The translations under genes and the position numbers were made by a program. 64,000 bases of DNA, taken from positions 1 to 64,000 of the forward strand of contig CH002014.1 in the NCBI GenBank assembly GCA_000149265.1, given 5' to 3'. Of the stretch, positions 35,602-46,871 are shown one piece after another. Numbering within the stretch: position 1 is the stretch's first letter; every line of letters begins with the position of its first letter. Under the pieces are notes generated by a model. It was not told where the DNA came from. It made no database searches and worked only from the letters and a program-made list of their open reading frames with translations. The DNA is from Ciona savignyi (Eukaryota > Chordata > Ascidiacea > Phlebobranchia > Cionidae).

Positions 35602-36785
35602 ATCACTTTTTTAACATTCGTTTCATTTCGGTGCGGGTTCAATACCAAGCGCGCACAGTAAATTTTCAGTGTTTTTTTCTTTAAGATTCACCATATGTGG
35701 AATATTATGTGTTTCCAATTCGAAATCTTGGGATCGAATCCCGTCTAGCGCACTCTTTATCTTAATGATAGTGTGATTTTTATTTTTTATATAAATAAGT
35801 CGAACATAGTAAGAAACGAATACATACAAAAGCATTCGTAGTAACTTAAATAAGAGGTTAAGATACGACAGTCGTTTTCACCAACATAAGTATGTCGGAT
35901 CAAAACCAACCAAACTAGAACGTAGATTGAAAATTTTGAAATTTAATGTTAAAACGGAAAGTGTTTTAGGGCATAGAAATATCTGTTTATAAAACTTAGG
36001 GCAAATACTGCTTAAAACTTTTTAAATTTTTCAGTTCTGTTTTCATTTGCCATATTTTCATATATAATTTTAGCATAACTCCGCAGTGACCCCAATAACT
36101 TGACTACAAGCAACAGGGAAAATGATTTGTCGTGTTTCAACCACTGTAACGTTCTACTACTCTATGAATATCAAAATGCTGACATAGTTTTTTTATTGAC
36201 ACAATTTACTATAATAAAGATTGAAACTTTTTCAAAATATTTTTATTAAGTAAAATTCGTAACCACTTTCAAAGAAAACTAAAAAACATTTAACAAGACA
36301 TTTTATCAAATTTCCTTTAAAATAGAAACTTATAAAACATCTTCTAAGCAAATGCCCCAAGATAAATACCCATATAACAATTGTGTTTATTTCCAGTGTT
36401 TTGCGAAATTTATTTCTAAAACAAAGCAATTATGTTTCGATTTTTCAACCAAATAAAAATATTATTTAGTTATTATTTTCCTAGTCCATGAGTCAATATA
36501 TATTCAAGGACATGACTGACTTGCACTTTATGTAGTATTGCATCGAATAGCGATGGATAGAGCTCAAATCAACGCGAGTTTCATTTTTACTGAAAAATAA
36601 TTTTTGAAGCAATTCAAATTACTTATTGTTTATTTCAATGGCGTGCTATACTACTCGTTTTAAACACTTGAGTTTTTGCTATATTTTAGTGTTGTCTTAT
36701 TAATTATTGTTGATTAAAGGAAAATACCAAATAAAATAAACAAGACCGTCAATCAACTTTTCGACGACATGAGCTGTCAATCAAG

Positions 36786-36957
36786 TGACGTCAAAGCGGT
36801 GGGCGGAGCTTCTAGTGCGCTTTATATGGAAGGTTTCCGGAGTGGCCAGGTTGTCTAAGGAGGAACGCACCGGGCGAGGCCCGAAAGGGAGCAGCCAAAA
36901 GTTCCCACGTTGATCAGTAGCGGGATAGCGCATGTGAATAGGCGGAGCGTTGCAGCC
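36786..36957 (+). pseudogene. 7SL copy 7, internally deleted pseudogene with promoter CRE
   Basis: TGACGTCA (36786-36793), a GC box and TTTATA are kept. The leader then jumps from GGAAGGTTT directly to CCGGAGTGGCC in the middle of the S domain (36837). The RNA body stops at TGCAGCC (36957), so the entire Alu domain and the 3' end are absent. It cannot make functional SRP RNA. Confidence 0.88.
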
Positions 36958-37286
36958 TTTATCCCAATGATTGTGTTTATTTTATATAAATAAGTCAAAC
37001 ATAGTAAGAAACGAATTAATACAAAAGCATTCGTAGTAACTTAAATAAGAGGTTAAGATACGACAGTCACTTCACTAGAACATAAGTATGTCGGATAAAA
37101 ACCAACCAAACTAGAACGTAGATTGAAAATTTTGAAATTTAATGTTGTAACGGAAAGTATTTTAAGCCATGGATATATCTGTTTATTAAACTTAGGGTAG
37201 ATACTGTGGAGAATCAGGTTCTTTTGTGGTTGTTTTGCGTGCTTATAGCTATAGCACTGAACCTGACCTAAATTCTCCAACTAATT

Positions 37287-37323
37287 ATGGGTCCCATTTG
37301 AAAAAACATATTGTTTTTGTCCG

Positions 37324-37355
<32 letters not shown>

Positions 37356-38505
37356 TTTCGTCAAACGCTTGACAGGTATGGTTTGTGGACCCAACATCTA
37401 CCAAAAGGGGTAATGGAATCACAACGAAACTTGGTAATTTGTTAGACCGCATGGTCTAGATATGCAGAAGCCAAAATTGTGGGTGATAAATCCAGGGGAA
37501 TTCCCCTGGGACGTTAAAAACCAAAACGGTATTTTTTTCGAAAAAATGAGCTCTTTTGCGCACAGCGCTTGAACGGTAGCTCCAATTTGAATCAGATTTG
37601 ATAAAATGTGAGTGCATTAGTAACTGATTTAACATTTAAAAGAAATAAAAAAATTACTTTGGGAAATACCCTAAAAAATAAGATTTTGTTGTCAAGTCAT
37701 GATTGTGACAGGCATGCCATGTCGACCCGACATCTACAAAAGGAAAAAATGTATGCGCAATCATACTTTGTTATTTGTTAGACAACATGGGCTAGATATT
37801 CAGAAACTAAAATTTTGGATAATAAATCCAGGGGAATTCCCCTGAGACGTTAAAAACCAAAGCGGTATTGTTTCTAAAAATTTAGCTTTTTTTGCGCATA
37901 CCGCTTGAACGGCAGCTCCAATTTAAATCAGATTTGGTAAATGTTAGACCATTAAACACTCTGTTTCAATTAAAAGAAAGAATTTATTTGGGTAATTTCT
38001 TTAACACGAAGATATGTTTCTGATTTATGATTGTAACAGGTATGCCATATCGTACTGACATCTCCAACAAGGAGATCGACAAATCAGATTTAAACATTAA
38101 GAATTGTTATATAACATAACCCACATATGTAAAAACAGAAACTTACGTAATAAACTCAATAGAAACTTATCTACTAAACCCAGTAATTCCCTGAAACCAC
38201 GAAAAACTAAATCGGGCTGTTTTGGGAATTTAGCTTTATTTCAATACAGCGCTTAAAAGGAATTTAATTTAAAACATTTGTGGTGAAATGTTCGTAAATT
38301 TAAGACGTTTATTATTTTACCTTTAGATGGAAAAGAAGTTTGGTTTAATAACTATGGGACCCATGCGTTTATGCTTGCAGAAACAAAATACATACTCAGT
38401 GTATAAAACACAAAATGTGGTTAGGGAGCCTGTAGTATGAATATATGGCATACAACAGGTGTTTTACAAATAGTGGTGGTTAAACACGTGGTTGACACTC
38501 TCTAG
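37287..38505 (+). mobile_element. HINE-like element copy G inserted in gypsy LTR
   Basis: Runs from ATGGGTCCCATTTG to GACACTCTCTAG with a T-rich simple-sequence segment and a core of about two units. The intact partner LTR gives the empty site: CAAATTAGACTCC against AATT, element, TTAGACTCC. Only a TT is repeated or split, so there is no TIR-type target duplication. It is the best evidence in the window for a Helitron/Helentron-like mechanism. Confidence 0.72.
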
Positions 38506-39405
38506 TTAGACTCCGAATCGACTCCGTCTCGGAAAGTTTCTGAATTGTATCTTATAAACTAATTCAGTAAAACACATACACTTCAACTGGTTGCCTGAAC
38601 ATGCTCGGAGCCGCGCCCGAGCAGGCGATTTATTTTTGGTCCTTGTTCCAAAACGCGTTTCGATAATATTTCATGCAAAGACTTTAAACACAAAACATCA
38701 GCTTGCAAAACATGGCATTGGGATTATATCCCTTTGACACGCACAGGAAGTGAGGTACAAACGGGTTTTTAGAACAGACGCACGCAGATGTGCAGCATGC
38801 AATACAACTTACTTAAACAATTTCAAAAAAACTTAATATAATGTGCAAAAATAATACACAAGCCGCGAATTTCGCTACATGGCTTCCTTTCCCCCCAAAT
38901 TTTAAATTTTGAAAACTATTAATCCGCTATGGATTCTATACAAATTATTGTAGGAATTCGCGGCTTTCAAATGGTGGCGCGAAAATCATTTTTCAATAAA
39001 CAAATAGGTCGGATCTCTTCGATGGTAAAATGTGGATGACATCTGTAAAATAAACTGAACAAGGTTTTTTGTATAGGGCCTATGAAATAACTATCAGGTT
39101 ATTCGCTAAGCCAAAGCATTGGCGGTCCATGCAGAGGGCAAAAAATCAAACCAAAGCATTATTCAGACGCAAATCACGCTATAGACAATAGACATAAAAA
39201 CATACTGGTATAAAAAATAGTCGGCGTGGAGCATCCTCGACACGCAATAACATACCCAGTAGACACAAAATACTCATATAAAATAGGCCACTCTAGACGA
39301 TATTTAATACTCGTGTAATAATCAATAATGCTTTAGTCGTGATCGTATACCCTATTCACATTTCTCACCAATCCTTGAGCAAAATGCTGAACAACTCGGT
39401 GACAG

Positions 39406-40233
39406 TCAAAGATCCGTCTCATAGACGAAACGGCCACCACGAAAACGACAAACTTGTAAGTACGTGAGCCCAGGTGATCGCTCAGGTTTGCGACGCGTGT
39501 CGTGAAGAAAAGTCTTTTCCGACTCGACCAAAATGTCGAAAATATTGTTTTCCTCTTCGTTTGTGCTGCTCGCATATGATGGTTTCTTTATTGGACCCAT
39601 GATTTCTGGCGTTTTCAGCGCTTCCCTTCGATCCACTGTATCTTCTTTGTGCTTTATGCCGGGTGGCGCGGTATTCGTTTCTTCTGGACGACGACGTAGA
39701 CGGCCACTTCGCCTATCCACAATGAGATTGAAACGCTTTATAAAGTCCAGACCAATCACGGGATGGCGAACGTTTGCGATCTGAAAGCTCCATTTGAAAG
39801 ATCCCACACCTTGTAAGGAATCGTCTAGTTCCTTGTTTCCAGTTGATGGGCAGTTCGTTTCGTTTAGTTGTAGTTTTCCGGAACGTTGGTAAAAAATAGA
39901 ACGTGTGTCTTCTAAATTGGGTAAAAGAGAAACTGATGTTCTTGGGTCCACCATAAACTTTAAGTTATTTGCGACGTCTTCAACAAAAAATAAACTGGAC
40001 TTCGCATGGAAATATCTCGGGCTTGACATTTGTAGTGTTGTTTTTGGTTTTGTTCTTGCTGTTTTTCTGTAGATTGCAGACCAATTGCAGCCTGGGTTGC
40101 ATTTTCGTGCTCGGTTATCAAAATGTTTATGAAACCAGCAAATCCTCACTTGCGGCTTTTCTGTTGGCATCGGAAAATTGAATAGATTGTTTCGCCAACA
40201 CATTTTTCTTGGTAAATAGGCCTGCGTGTTCAA
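39406..40233 (-). pseudogene. Gypsy gag-protease fragment (decayed)
   Basis: A 275-codon open frame on the minus strand inside the LTR element. An N-terminal zinc-knuckle-like CWFHKHF...C..GCNW motif is typical of the gag end of animal gypsy elements. An aspartic-protease region follows in which the catalytic triplet is altered (DPR in place of DTG or DSG), with a matching HPVIGLDF motif. It ends before any reverse transcriptase. The changed catalytic site and missing pol show it is not functional, although the frame is still open. Confidence 0.72.
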
Positions 40234-41496
40234 ACACGTATTGGAGATTCACCACTGTGGAGAATCAGGTTCTTTTGTGGTTGTTTTGCGTGCTTATAGC
40301 TATAGCACTGAACCTGACCAAATTCTCCAACAAATTAGACTCCGAATCGACTCCGTCTCGGAAGGTTTCTGAATTGTATCTTATAAACTAATTCAGTAAA
40401 ACACATACACTTCAACTGGTTGCCTGAACATGCTCGGAGCCGCGCCCGAGCAGGCGATTTATTTTTGGTCCTTGTTCCAAAACGCGTTTCGATAATATTT
40501 AATGCAAAGACTTTATACACAAAACATCAGCTTGCAAAACATATGCCATGGGGATTATATCCCGTTGACACGCACAGGAAGTGAGGTACAAACGGGTTTT
40601 TAAAACAGACGCACGCAGATGTGCAGCATGTAATACAACTTACTTAAACAATTTCAAAAAAACTTAATATAATGTGCAAAAATAATACACAAGCCGCGAA
40701 TTTCGCTACAATACGGTTTAAAACATTTTAAATTTTTCAGTTCTGTTTTCATTTGCCCTATATTTCCATATATCATTTTAGCATAACTCCGCAGTAACCC
40801 CAATAACTTTACTGCAAGCATCAGGGAAAATGATTTGTCATGTTTCAACCACTGTAACGTTCTACCACACTATGAATATCAAAATGGTGACATATTTTTT
40901 TTATTGACACAATTTACTACAATAAAAATTACAAGTTTTTTAAAATATTAATATCAAGTGAAATTCATACCCACTTTCAAAGAAAACCATAAAAACAGTT
41001 AACAAACATTTTATCAAATTTTCATTAAAATGGAAACTTTTGAAACATTTTTTAAGCAAATGCCCCAAGATAAATACCCTTATAACAATTGTGTGTATTT
41101 TCAGTGTTTTCCGAAATTCATTTCTAAAACAACGCAATTATGTTTCGATTTTTCAACTAAATAAACATATTATTTAGTTATTATTTTCATATTCTATGAG
41201 TCAATATATATTAGAGGACTTGACTGATTTGCACTTTATGTAGTATTGCATCGAATAGCGATGGATAGAGCTCAAATCAACGCGAGTTTCATTTTTACTG
41301 AAAAATAATTTTCGAAGCAATTCAAATTTTTTATTATTGATTTCCATGGCGTGCTATACTACTTGTTTTGAAACGCTTGTGTTTTTGCTATATTTTAAGT
41401 GTTGTCCTTTTAATTATTGTTTCTAAAAGCAAAAAATAAAAATAAATTAAACAAGGTCGTCAATCAACTTTAGGACGACATGGGCTGTCAATCAAG

Positions 41497-41537
41497 TGAC
41501 GTCACAGCGGTGGGCGGAGCCTCTAGTGCGGTTTATA
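41497..41537 (+). promoter_or_regulatory. 7SL copy 8 promoter
   Basis: TGACGTCA (41497-41504, -66), GGGCGGAGC and TTTATA (41532-41537, -31). Confidence 0.75.
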
Positions 41538-41562
41538 GGGAAGGTTTCGCACCAGTTTTCCC

Positions 41563-41861
41563 GCCGGGCGTTGTGGCGTGCGCCTGTAATCCAGTTACTT
41601 GGAGGCTTGGGTTGGAGGACGGTGTGAGATTGGGAGCTCTGTGGCGCTCTGTCCTATGTCGATCGGGCGTCCGCGCTAAGCTCGGCGTCAATATGGGCAT
41701 TCCAGGGGAGCCCGGAGTGGCCAGGTTGTCTAAGGAGGAACGCACCGGGCGAGGCCCAAAAGGGAGCAGCCAAAAGTTCCCACGTTGATCAGTAGCGGGA
41801 TAGCGCCTGTGAATAGGCGGAGCGTTGCAGCCCAGTCAATATCGCAGGACCCAATCCTTTT
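41563..41861 (+). ncRNA. 7SL (SRP) RNA gene, copy 8
   Basis: Full-length RNA. The only clear change from the array consensus is GGCCCAAAAGGG for GGCCCGAAAGGG in the helix 8 loop, shared with copy 9. The leader CACCAGTTTTCCC is also shared with copy 9, so these two are close relatives within the array. It is followed by CCTTTTC and a further T run. Confidence 0.91.
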
Positions 41862-42284
41862 CACTTTTTTACCCGTCGGTTTCATTTCAGTTCCGGTTCA
41901 ATACCAAGCGCACACAGTTTATTTTTAGTCTTTTTTTGTTAGAAAATCACCATATGTGGAATGTTATGTGGTTTCAATTTAAAATTTTGGGATCGAATCC
42001 CGTCTACCGCACTTTTTATCTTAGTGATAGTGTGATTTTTATTTTTTATATAAATAAGTCGAACATAGTAAGAAACGAATACATACAAAAGCATTCGTAG
42101 TAACTTAAATAAGAGGTTAAGACACGACAGTCGTTTTCACCAGAACATAAGTATGTCGGATAAAAACCAACCAAACTAGAACGTAGATTGAAAATTTTAA
42201 AATTTAATGTTAAAACGGAAAGTGTTTTAAAACATGGATATATCTGTTCATTAAACTTAGGGCAGATATTGCTTAAAACTTTTT

Positions 42285-44527
42285 GAATCAAAACGGCCTT
42301 CGCTTGCAGACGCTCGTTCCAACTTAAGCCATCACAAGAAATCGGTTGCAGAATTAACGTCGCCCACGGCAAGTACAAAGTACTTTACCGGTAAGCCGTA
42401 GCACACCAACACCCCGCCCCGTGTGTACAAACCCGATTGTATCGAAATAAGCGCAACTGTTGAAATCGATGAATGCTGCACCAGTATCAACACGGCCAAG
42501 CTTTATATAAACGTTGTTCCCGGTAAAGTTCGTTACGCAGACAAAGAGGTTGCTACCTGTGCATTTATCGATCAAAGTTCCACGACAACACGCTGTAAGG
42601 AGTCGATCGTAAGTTCGCCAAATGCTGCTGGTAATTCACGTTGTATTACGTTGCAAACCCTAACATCATCTCGTGTTTTAGATACAGTGTCCCTTGCATT
42701 CTCTGCCCAGTCTGTGGAGCGGTGAAGATTGGAATAACCTTCCCGACGTCGTTGCTGTCAATAAGATATATAAGAATCCTAATGTATTCACATGATCCGC
42801 AGGCGTTGCAGCGACACCATTAGTTTGCAAGGTGTGAAAATTCCACAGATCGAAGATGGATCAGTCAAGCTGCTAATCGGGGCGAAGGTTCCCCAAGTTT
42901 TCCGTGTCGAGTCTATGAGAAGCGGAAATGGTCGATGTCCCGACGCTGTCAAAACCCGTCTAGGATGGTCACTTCTAGGCCCCTGTGGTGATAAAAGCCG
43001 TTCCAATTGTAAGGCCAGCGTTATGTTTTTAAAGGATGAAAGCGATCTCAAACCAATGATCGACGATCTCGATGACCTCAACGACAGCTTTCTTCGGTTC
43101 CCGACCTCGATTGAAGACCGAAGATCACACGACCTTATGAAGGAATCAGTTAAGTTTGTTGATAAGCATTATGAACTATCCCTCCCTTGGCGCCACGATT
43201 ACCAGATTCCCCTAGATAATGGCGTCATGGCGATGGGGCGCCTTAAAGTTTTAGCAAAGCGACTTGTGCAAAACTCAAATATTAACAAAAGTATGTCGAG
43301 CAAGTAAACAACATGATGACAAAGTGCTATTTCGAGAAGGTGCCATATGACGAAATCGTCACTGACCGCAGAATCTGGTACCTACTGCACCAACCCGTTA
43401 ATAACCCTCACAAATCAGACAAACTATGTGTAAATCAAATACATGAATTTCTTCTACAACGCGAAATTCAATGGAATTTCAACCCTCCCTGCGCTTCACA
43501 CATGGGTGGAGCCTGGGAAAGAATGATTAGATCCGTTCGTCGGATTTTACTTTCCATTTCATTTCATTACTTTCCATTTGACCATTGAAAGGCAAAGTTA
43601 CGCTCGACGCCGCTGGTGCTACGTTCTACATCTAGCCAACCGAATTTGGGCCAGATGGTCGGGAGAGTACCTCCGAACTATCATCGCACGCCAGAAATGG
43701 CACAAAAGAAAAGAAAACGTGAAGATAGGAGCCGTTGTATTTCTGGTAGACAACACAACACCACGATCACAATGGTCCATTGGAAGAATTACCTCCGTGT
43801 ACCCGGACAGCCACGGTGTAGTTCGAAATGTGCTAGTCAAAGCACGTGACACCGAATTCAAGAGACCGATACGCAAACTATGTATCATAGTACCCGCTAC
43901 GGACGTGCGCAATGAGAGTGTTGACCCTGCTACAGCTCTCAACGAGATTGCGGGCATTAGCCCGGTCATTGAATGAATCTTAACACGCGACGAAAATCAA
44001 TTAAATTGTAAATTGCTCAATTGTACGATCTCGCAATTTGGGGGGGGGGAGTGTAAGATTTATCGTCGCAATTATTGTTTATATTATATCGATGTCACTA
44101 GGGAATAAGATCGGTATTGTATTCCCTTTTTTTCCCACAATTTCACCGAACTATAAAACGCTTGTTTTTTACCGCATGAGCATTATCGTGAGGTAATCGG
44201 TCTTTTGGTAGTATGTTTTGGAATTAACGGTTATAAAGAAGATGTGTATGACGTGCTTTGGCTCCTGTTCAGCCACAATTTGGTAAATATTGGTTTTATT
44301 TCTCAAACTAGTAATTTTTGTGATAATTAAATTGTACATATATTTTCCTTAGAAAACCGTCATTTCAAGACCTTTCATTTCCGCCATCATTCAAATTCGA
44401 ATAAATTCACAAGTTTTGGATAATGACGCGTTATTTCAAACTCTGAATAAAGGACGCCGTCTATAAGCATACTGCAAGCTCTCATTAAGACAGGTGTTAG
44501 GAGCCAGCACCTTGTCGGGAAGTTACA
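42285..44527 (+). mobile_element. BEL/Pao LTR retroelement, internally deleted, 5' LTR absent
   Basis: A plus-strand BEL/Pao pol remnant. A G-rich polypurine tract (44041-44051) is followed by a 3' LTR, 44052-44527, starting TGTAAGATT and ending GTTACA. The flanks are the 7SL spacer on both sides (CTTTT before 42285 and after 44527, compatible with a 5-bp target duplication). No left LTR is present, so a deletion removed it. Confidence 0.8.
42423..43976 (+). pseudogene. BEL/Pao pol remnant: protease, RT start, integrase C-terminus
   Basis: Three frames cover one decayed polyprotein. 42423-42725 resembles the BEL protease (IDQSST at the catalytic site). 42792-43307 has the pre-RT region (IPQ...LLIGA, TRLGW..LGPCG). 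43313-43588 starts with the RT-proximal EKVPYDE and WYLLHQPV, then jumps directly to the integrase motif [18 protein letters not shown]. 43578-43976 is the C-terminal domain (VGAV-type VDN, RSQWSIGRI, RPIRKLC). Most reverse transcriptase, RNase H and the integrase core are deleted, and frames shift between pieces. It is non-functional. Confidence 0.85.
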
Positions 44528-45300
44528 CTTTTTAATTTTTTCAGTTCTGTTTTCATTTGCCCTATTACTATGTATAATTTTAGCATAACTCCGCAGTAAC
44601 CCCAATAACTTGACTGCAAGCATCAGGGAAAATGATTTGTCATGTTTCAACCACTGTAACGTTCTACCACACTATGAATATCAAAATGGTGACATATTTT
44701 TTTTATTGACACAATTTACTACAATAAAGATTTAAAGTTTTTAAAATATTAATATAAAGTAAAATTCGTAACCACTTTTAACGAAAACGAAAAAAACATT
44801 TAACAAGTCTTTTTATCAAATTTTTATTAATATGGAAACTTGTGAAACATCTTGTAAACAAATACCCCAAGATAAATACCCTTATAACAATTGTGTGTAT
44901 TTTCGGTGTTTTCCGAAATATATATATTTCTAATAAAAGCAATTATGTTTGAATTTTTAAACCAAATGAAAATATTATTTAGTTATTATTTTCATAGTCC
45001 AGTAGTCAGTGTCTATAAGAGGACATGACTGATTTGCACTTTATGTAGTCTTGCATCGAATAGCGCTGGATAGAGATCAAATCAAGGCGAATTTTATTTT
45101 TACTGAAAAATAATTTTCGAACCAATTCAAATTTCCTATTGTTTATTTCAATGGCGTGCTATACGCCTCGTTTGAAACACTTGTATTTTTGCTATATTTT
45201 GAGTGTTGTCTTTTTATTTATTGTTTCTAAAAGCAAAGAAATAAAAATAAATTAAAAAGACCGTCAATCAACTTTACGACGACATGAGCTGTCAATCAAG

Positions 45301-45341
45301 TGACGTCACAACAGTGGGCGGAGCCTCTAGTGCGCTTTATG
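45301..45341 (+). promoter_or_regulatory. 7SL copy 9 promoter, altered TATA
   Basis: TGACGTCA (45301-45308, -66), GGGCGGAGC, and TTTATG (45336-45341) where other copies have TTTATA. Confidence 0.7.
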
Positions 45342-45366
45342 GGGAAGGTTTCGCACCAGTTTTCCC

Positions 45367-45665
45367 GCCGGGCGTTGTGGCGTGCGCCTGTAATCCAGTT
45401 ACTTGGAGGCTTGGGTTGGAGGACGGTGTGAGATTGGGAGCTCTGTGGCGCTCTGTCCTATGTCGATCGGGCGTCCGCGCTAAGCTCGGCGTCAATATGG
45501 GCATTCCAGGGGAGCCCGGAGTGGCCAGGTTGTCTAAGGAGGAACGCACCGGGCGAGGCCCAAAAGGGAGCAGCCAAAAGTTCCCACGTTGATCAGTAGC
45601 GGGATAGCGCCTGTGAATAGGCGGAGCGTTGCAGCCCAGTCAATATCGCAGGACCCAATCCTTTT
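45367..45665 (+). ncRNA. 7SL (SRP) RNA gene, copy 9
   Basis: Full-length RNA, same sequence type as copy 8 (CCCAAAAGGG in helix 8). It is the last unit of the array. Spacer homology continues to about 46083. Confidence 0.91.
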
Positions 45666-46083
45666 CATTTTTTAACCTTCGGTTTTATTTCAGTGGGTTC
45701 AATACCGAACCGCACACAGTTTATTTTTTTGTCTAAGAGAATCATCATATGTGGAATGTTATGTGGTTTCATTCCGAAATTCTGGGTTCGAATCTCTTCT
45801 TCCGCACTTTTTATCCCAATAATTTTGTGTTGGTTATATAAATAAGTCAAACAAAGTAAAGAACGAATTAATAAAGAAGCATTCTTAGTAACTTAAATAA
45901 AAGGCTCAAACACGACAGTCGTTTTCACGAGAACATAAGTATGTCGGATAAAACCAAACTGAAACGTATAGAATGGCAATTTTGTAATTTAATGTTAAAA
46001 GAAAAGTTATTTTAAAGATGGGTATATCTTTTTATTAGGCTTAGGGTGGATACTACCTAAAACTTTATTTTTTTTAGTTCTGT

Positions 46084-46662
46084 AGTTATTACTATTTGAA
46101 AAGTTAGGTTACTGTTTTTAAATGAATATACAATATACATTTCACAATTTCATTATTATTTAATCAAATGCGTTGTAAGACTTAAAATAAAAGAATAAAA
46201 TCGTAATATGGATATAAATTTTCTTAAACAGACAGGATTTTCAGGTTATTCCATAAAAAAAACTATCCAGTTAACCTAAAAACTAAATATCTGATCAAAT
46301 TTAAATTTTGAAATTAAGTCTTAATATGCCTGTACCATTATGAGAGTATAAAGTGTGATAGTGATGCAATAAATAATGCATACGTCAATTTGCATGCTCC
46401 GGTATAAGAGAATTCGTACAGACTTTGTAGATCACTATGTATAAGATGCTGTTTTCTACCAAAATGTTCTGTTTTTATCGATTTTATCGAATTTTCTAGG
46501 ATATACGCACCCCATATGAAGTTAAACTTTTAAGGTGAGAAATAGTAATATTCATTGTAAGAAGTAAATGTAAACTAATTTTATGTTTGCAATTTAAGAA
46601 GTAGAATTAAAGTTTAAATTAAACAACAAAAGCTGTAGTAGATTGAAAAGCCGGATTTTGTT
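46084..46662. other. AT-rich intergenic sequence between 7SL array and coiled-coil gene
   Basis: No recognisable repeat or gene. It includes whatever promoter the downstream gene uses, but no TATA or CRE stands out. Confidence 0.5.
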
Positions 46663-46866
46663 ATGTGTGTTATTACATTTGCAAAAGTTTACGTGAAGAA
46701 TTATAAAGCGTTTTTATTATTATTTATTTTATTAGCACTGGCAAATATAATCGTAGCTGACTTAGATTTATGTATAAAGCACTTTAGTACTATTAATGTT
46801 ATTTTATGTGAAAAAAACGAAGCACCCCAAAAAGCTGCTGTTAAACGCCCAGAAAACGAAGTTTAA
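46663..46866 (+). other. Upstream open frame of 67 codons, probably not a gene
   Basis: The frame stops 5 bp before the start codon at 46872 and encodes a hydrophobic stretch. That stretch is explained by a pyrimidine-rich TTTTATTATTATTTATTTTA tract followed by TTAG near 46737, which looks like a splice or trans-splice acceptor. I consider it intron and 5' UTR sequence, though a small upstream cistron cannot be excluded. Confidence 0.25.
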
Positions 46867-46871
46867 ACCCC

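Larger units (their letters stand above)
37205..40710 (-). mobile_element. Ty3/gypsy-type LTR element, internally deleted
   Basis: Two LTRs of about 455 bp: left 37205-37286 plus 38506-38879 (split by an insertion) and right 40256-40710, starting TGTGGAG and ending GCTACA. They are flanked by the 4-bp target duplication ATAC (37201-37204, 40711-40714). Coding is on the minus strand, so the right LTR is the 5' one. A TGGTGAATCTCC primer-binding-site candidate follows it, and a polypurine tract (38881-38896, minus GGGGGGAAAGGAAG) precedes the other. Only about 1.4 kb of interior is left, lacking reverse transcriptase and integrase. Confidence 0.88.
25110..46083 (+). repeat. Tandem array of 7SL RNA gene units
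   Basis: Nine direct units, each with a 7SL gene or remnant and about 1 kb of related spacer. Gene starts are at 25165, 27211, 28722, 30790, 32142, 35304, about 36837 (deleted), 41563 and 45367. After removing later insertions, spacing is about 1.2-2.1 kb. The two long units (25165 to 27211 and 28722 to 30790) both contain an extra 350-bp block with a SINE fragment, which suggests part of the array grew as a dimer. The left edge abuts gypsy sequence; on the right, spacer homology fades at about 46083. Confidence 0.9.

Noticed and set aside
42788..43081. Minus-strand frames over the BEL element
   Set aside because: They are antisense shadows of the plus-strand pol remnant.
25112..45592. Repeated 70-137-codon open frames (both strands) in the 7SL units
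   Set aside because: They are conserved only because the underlying RNA is conserved. The sequence aligns with SRP RNA motifs along its whole length and the frames have no independent features.
25165..45665. Reading the 7SL copies as Alu-like SINEs
   Set aside because: They keep the complete S domain, have no poly(A) tails or target duplications, and share upstream promoter and spacer sequence in tandem.
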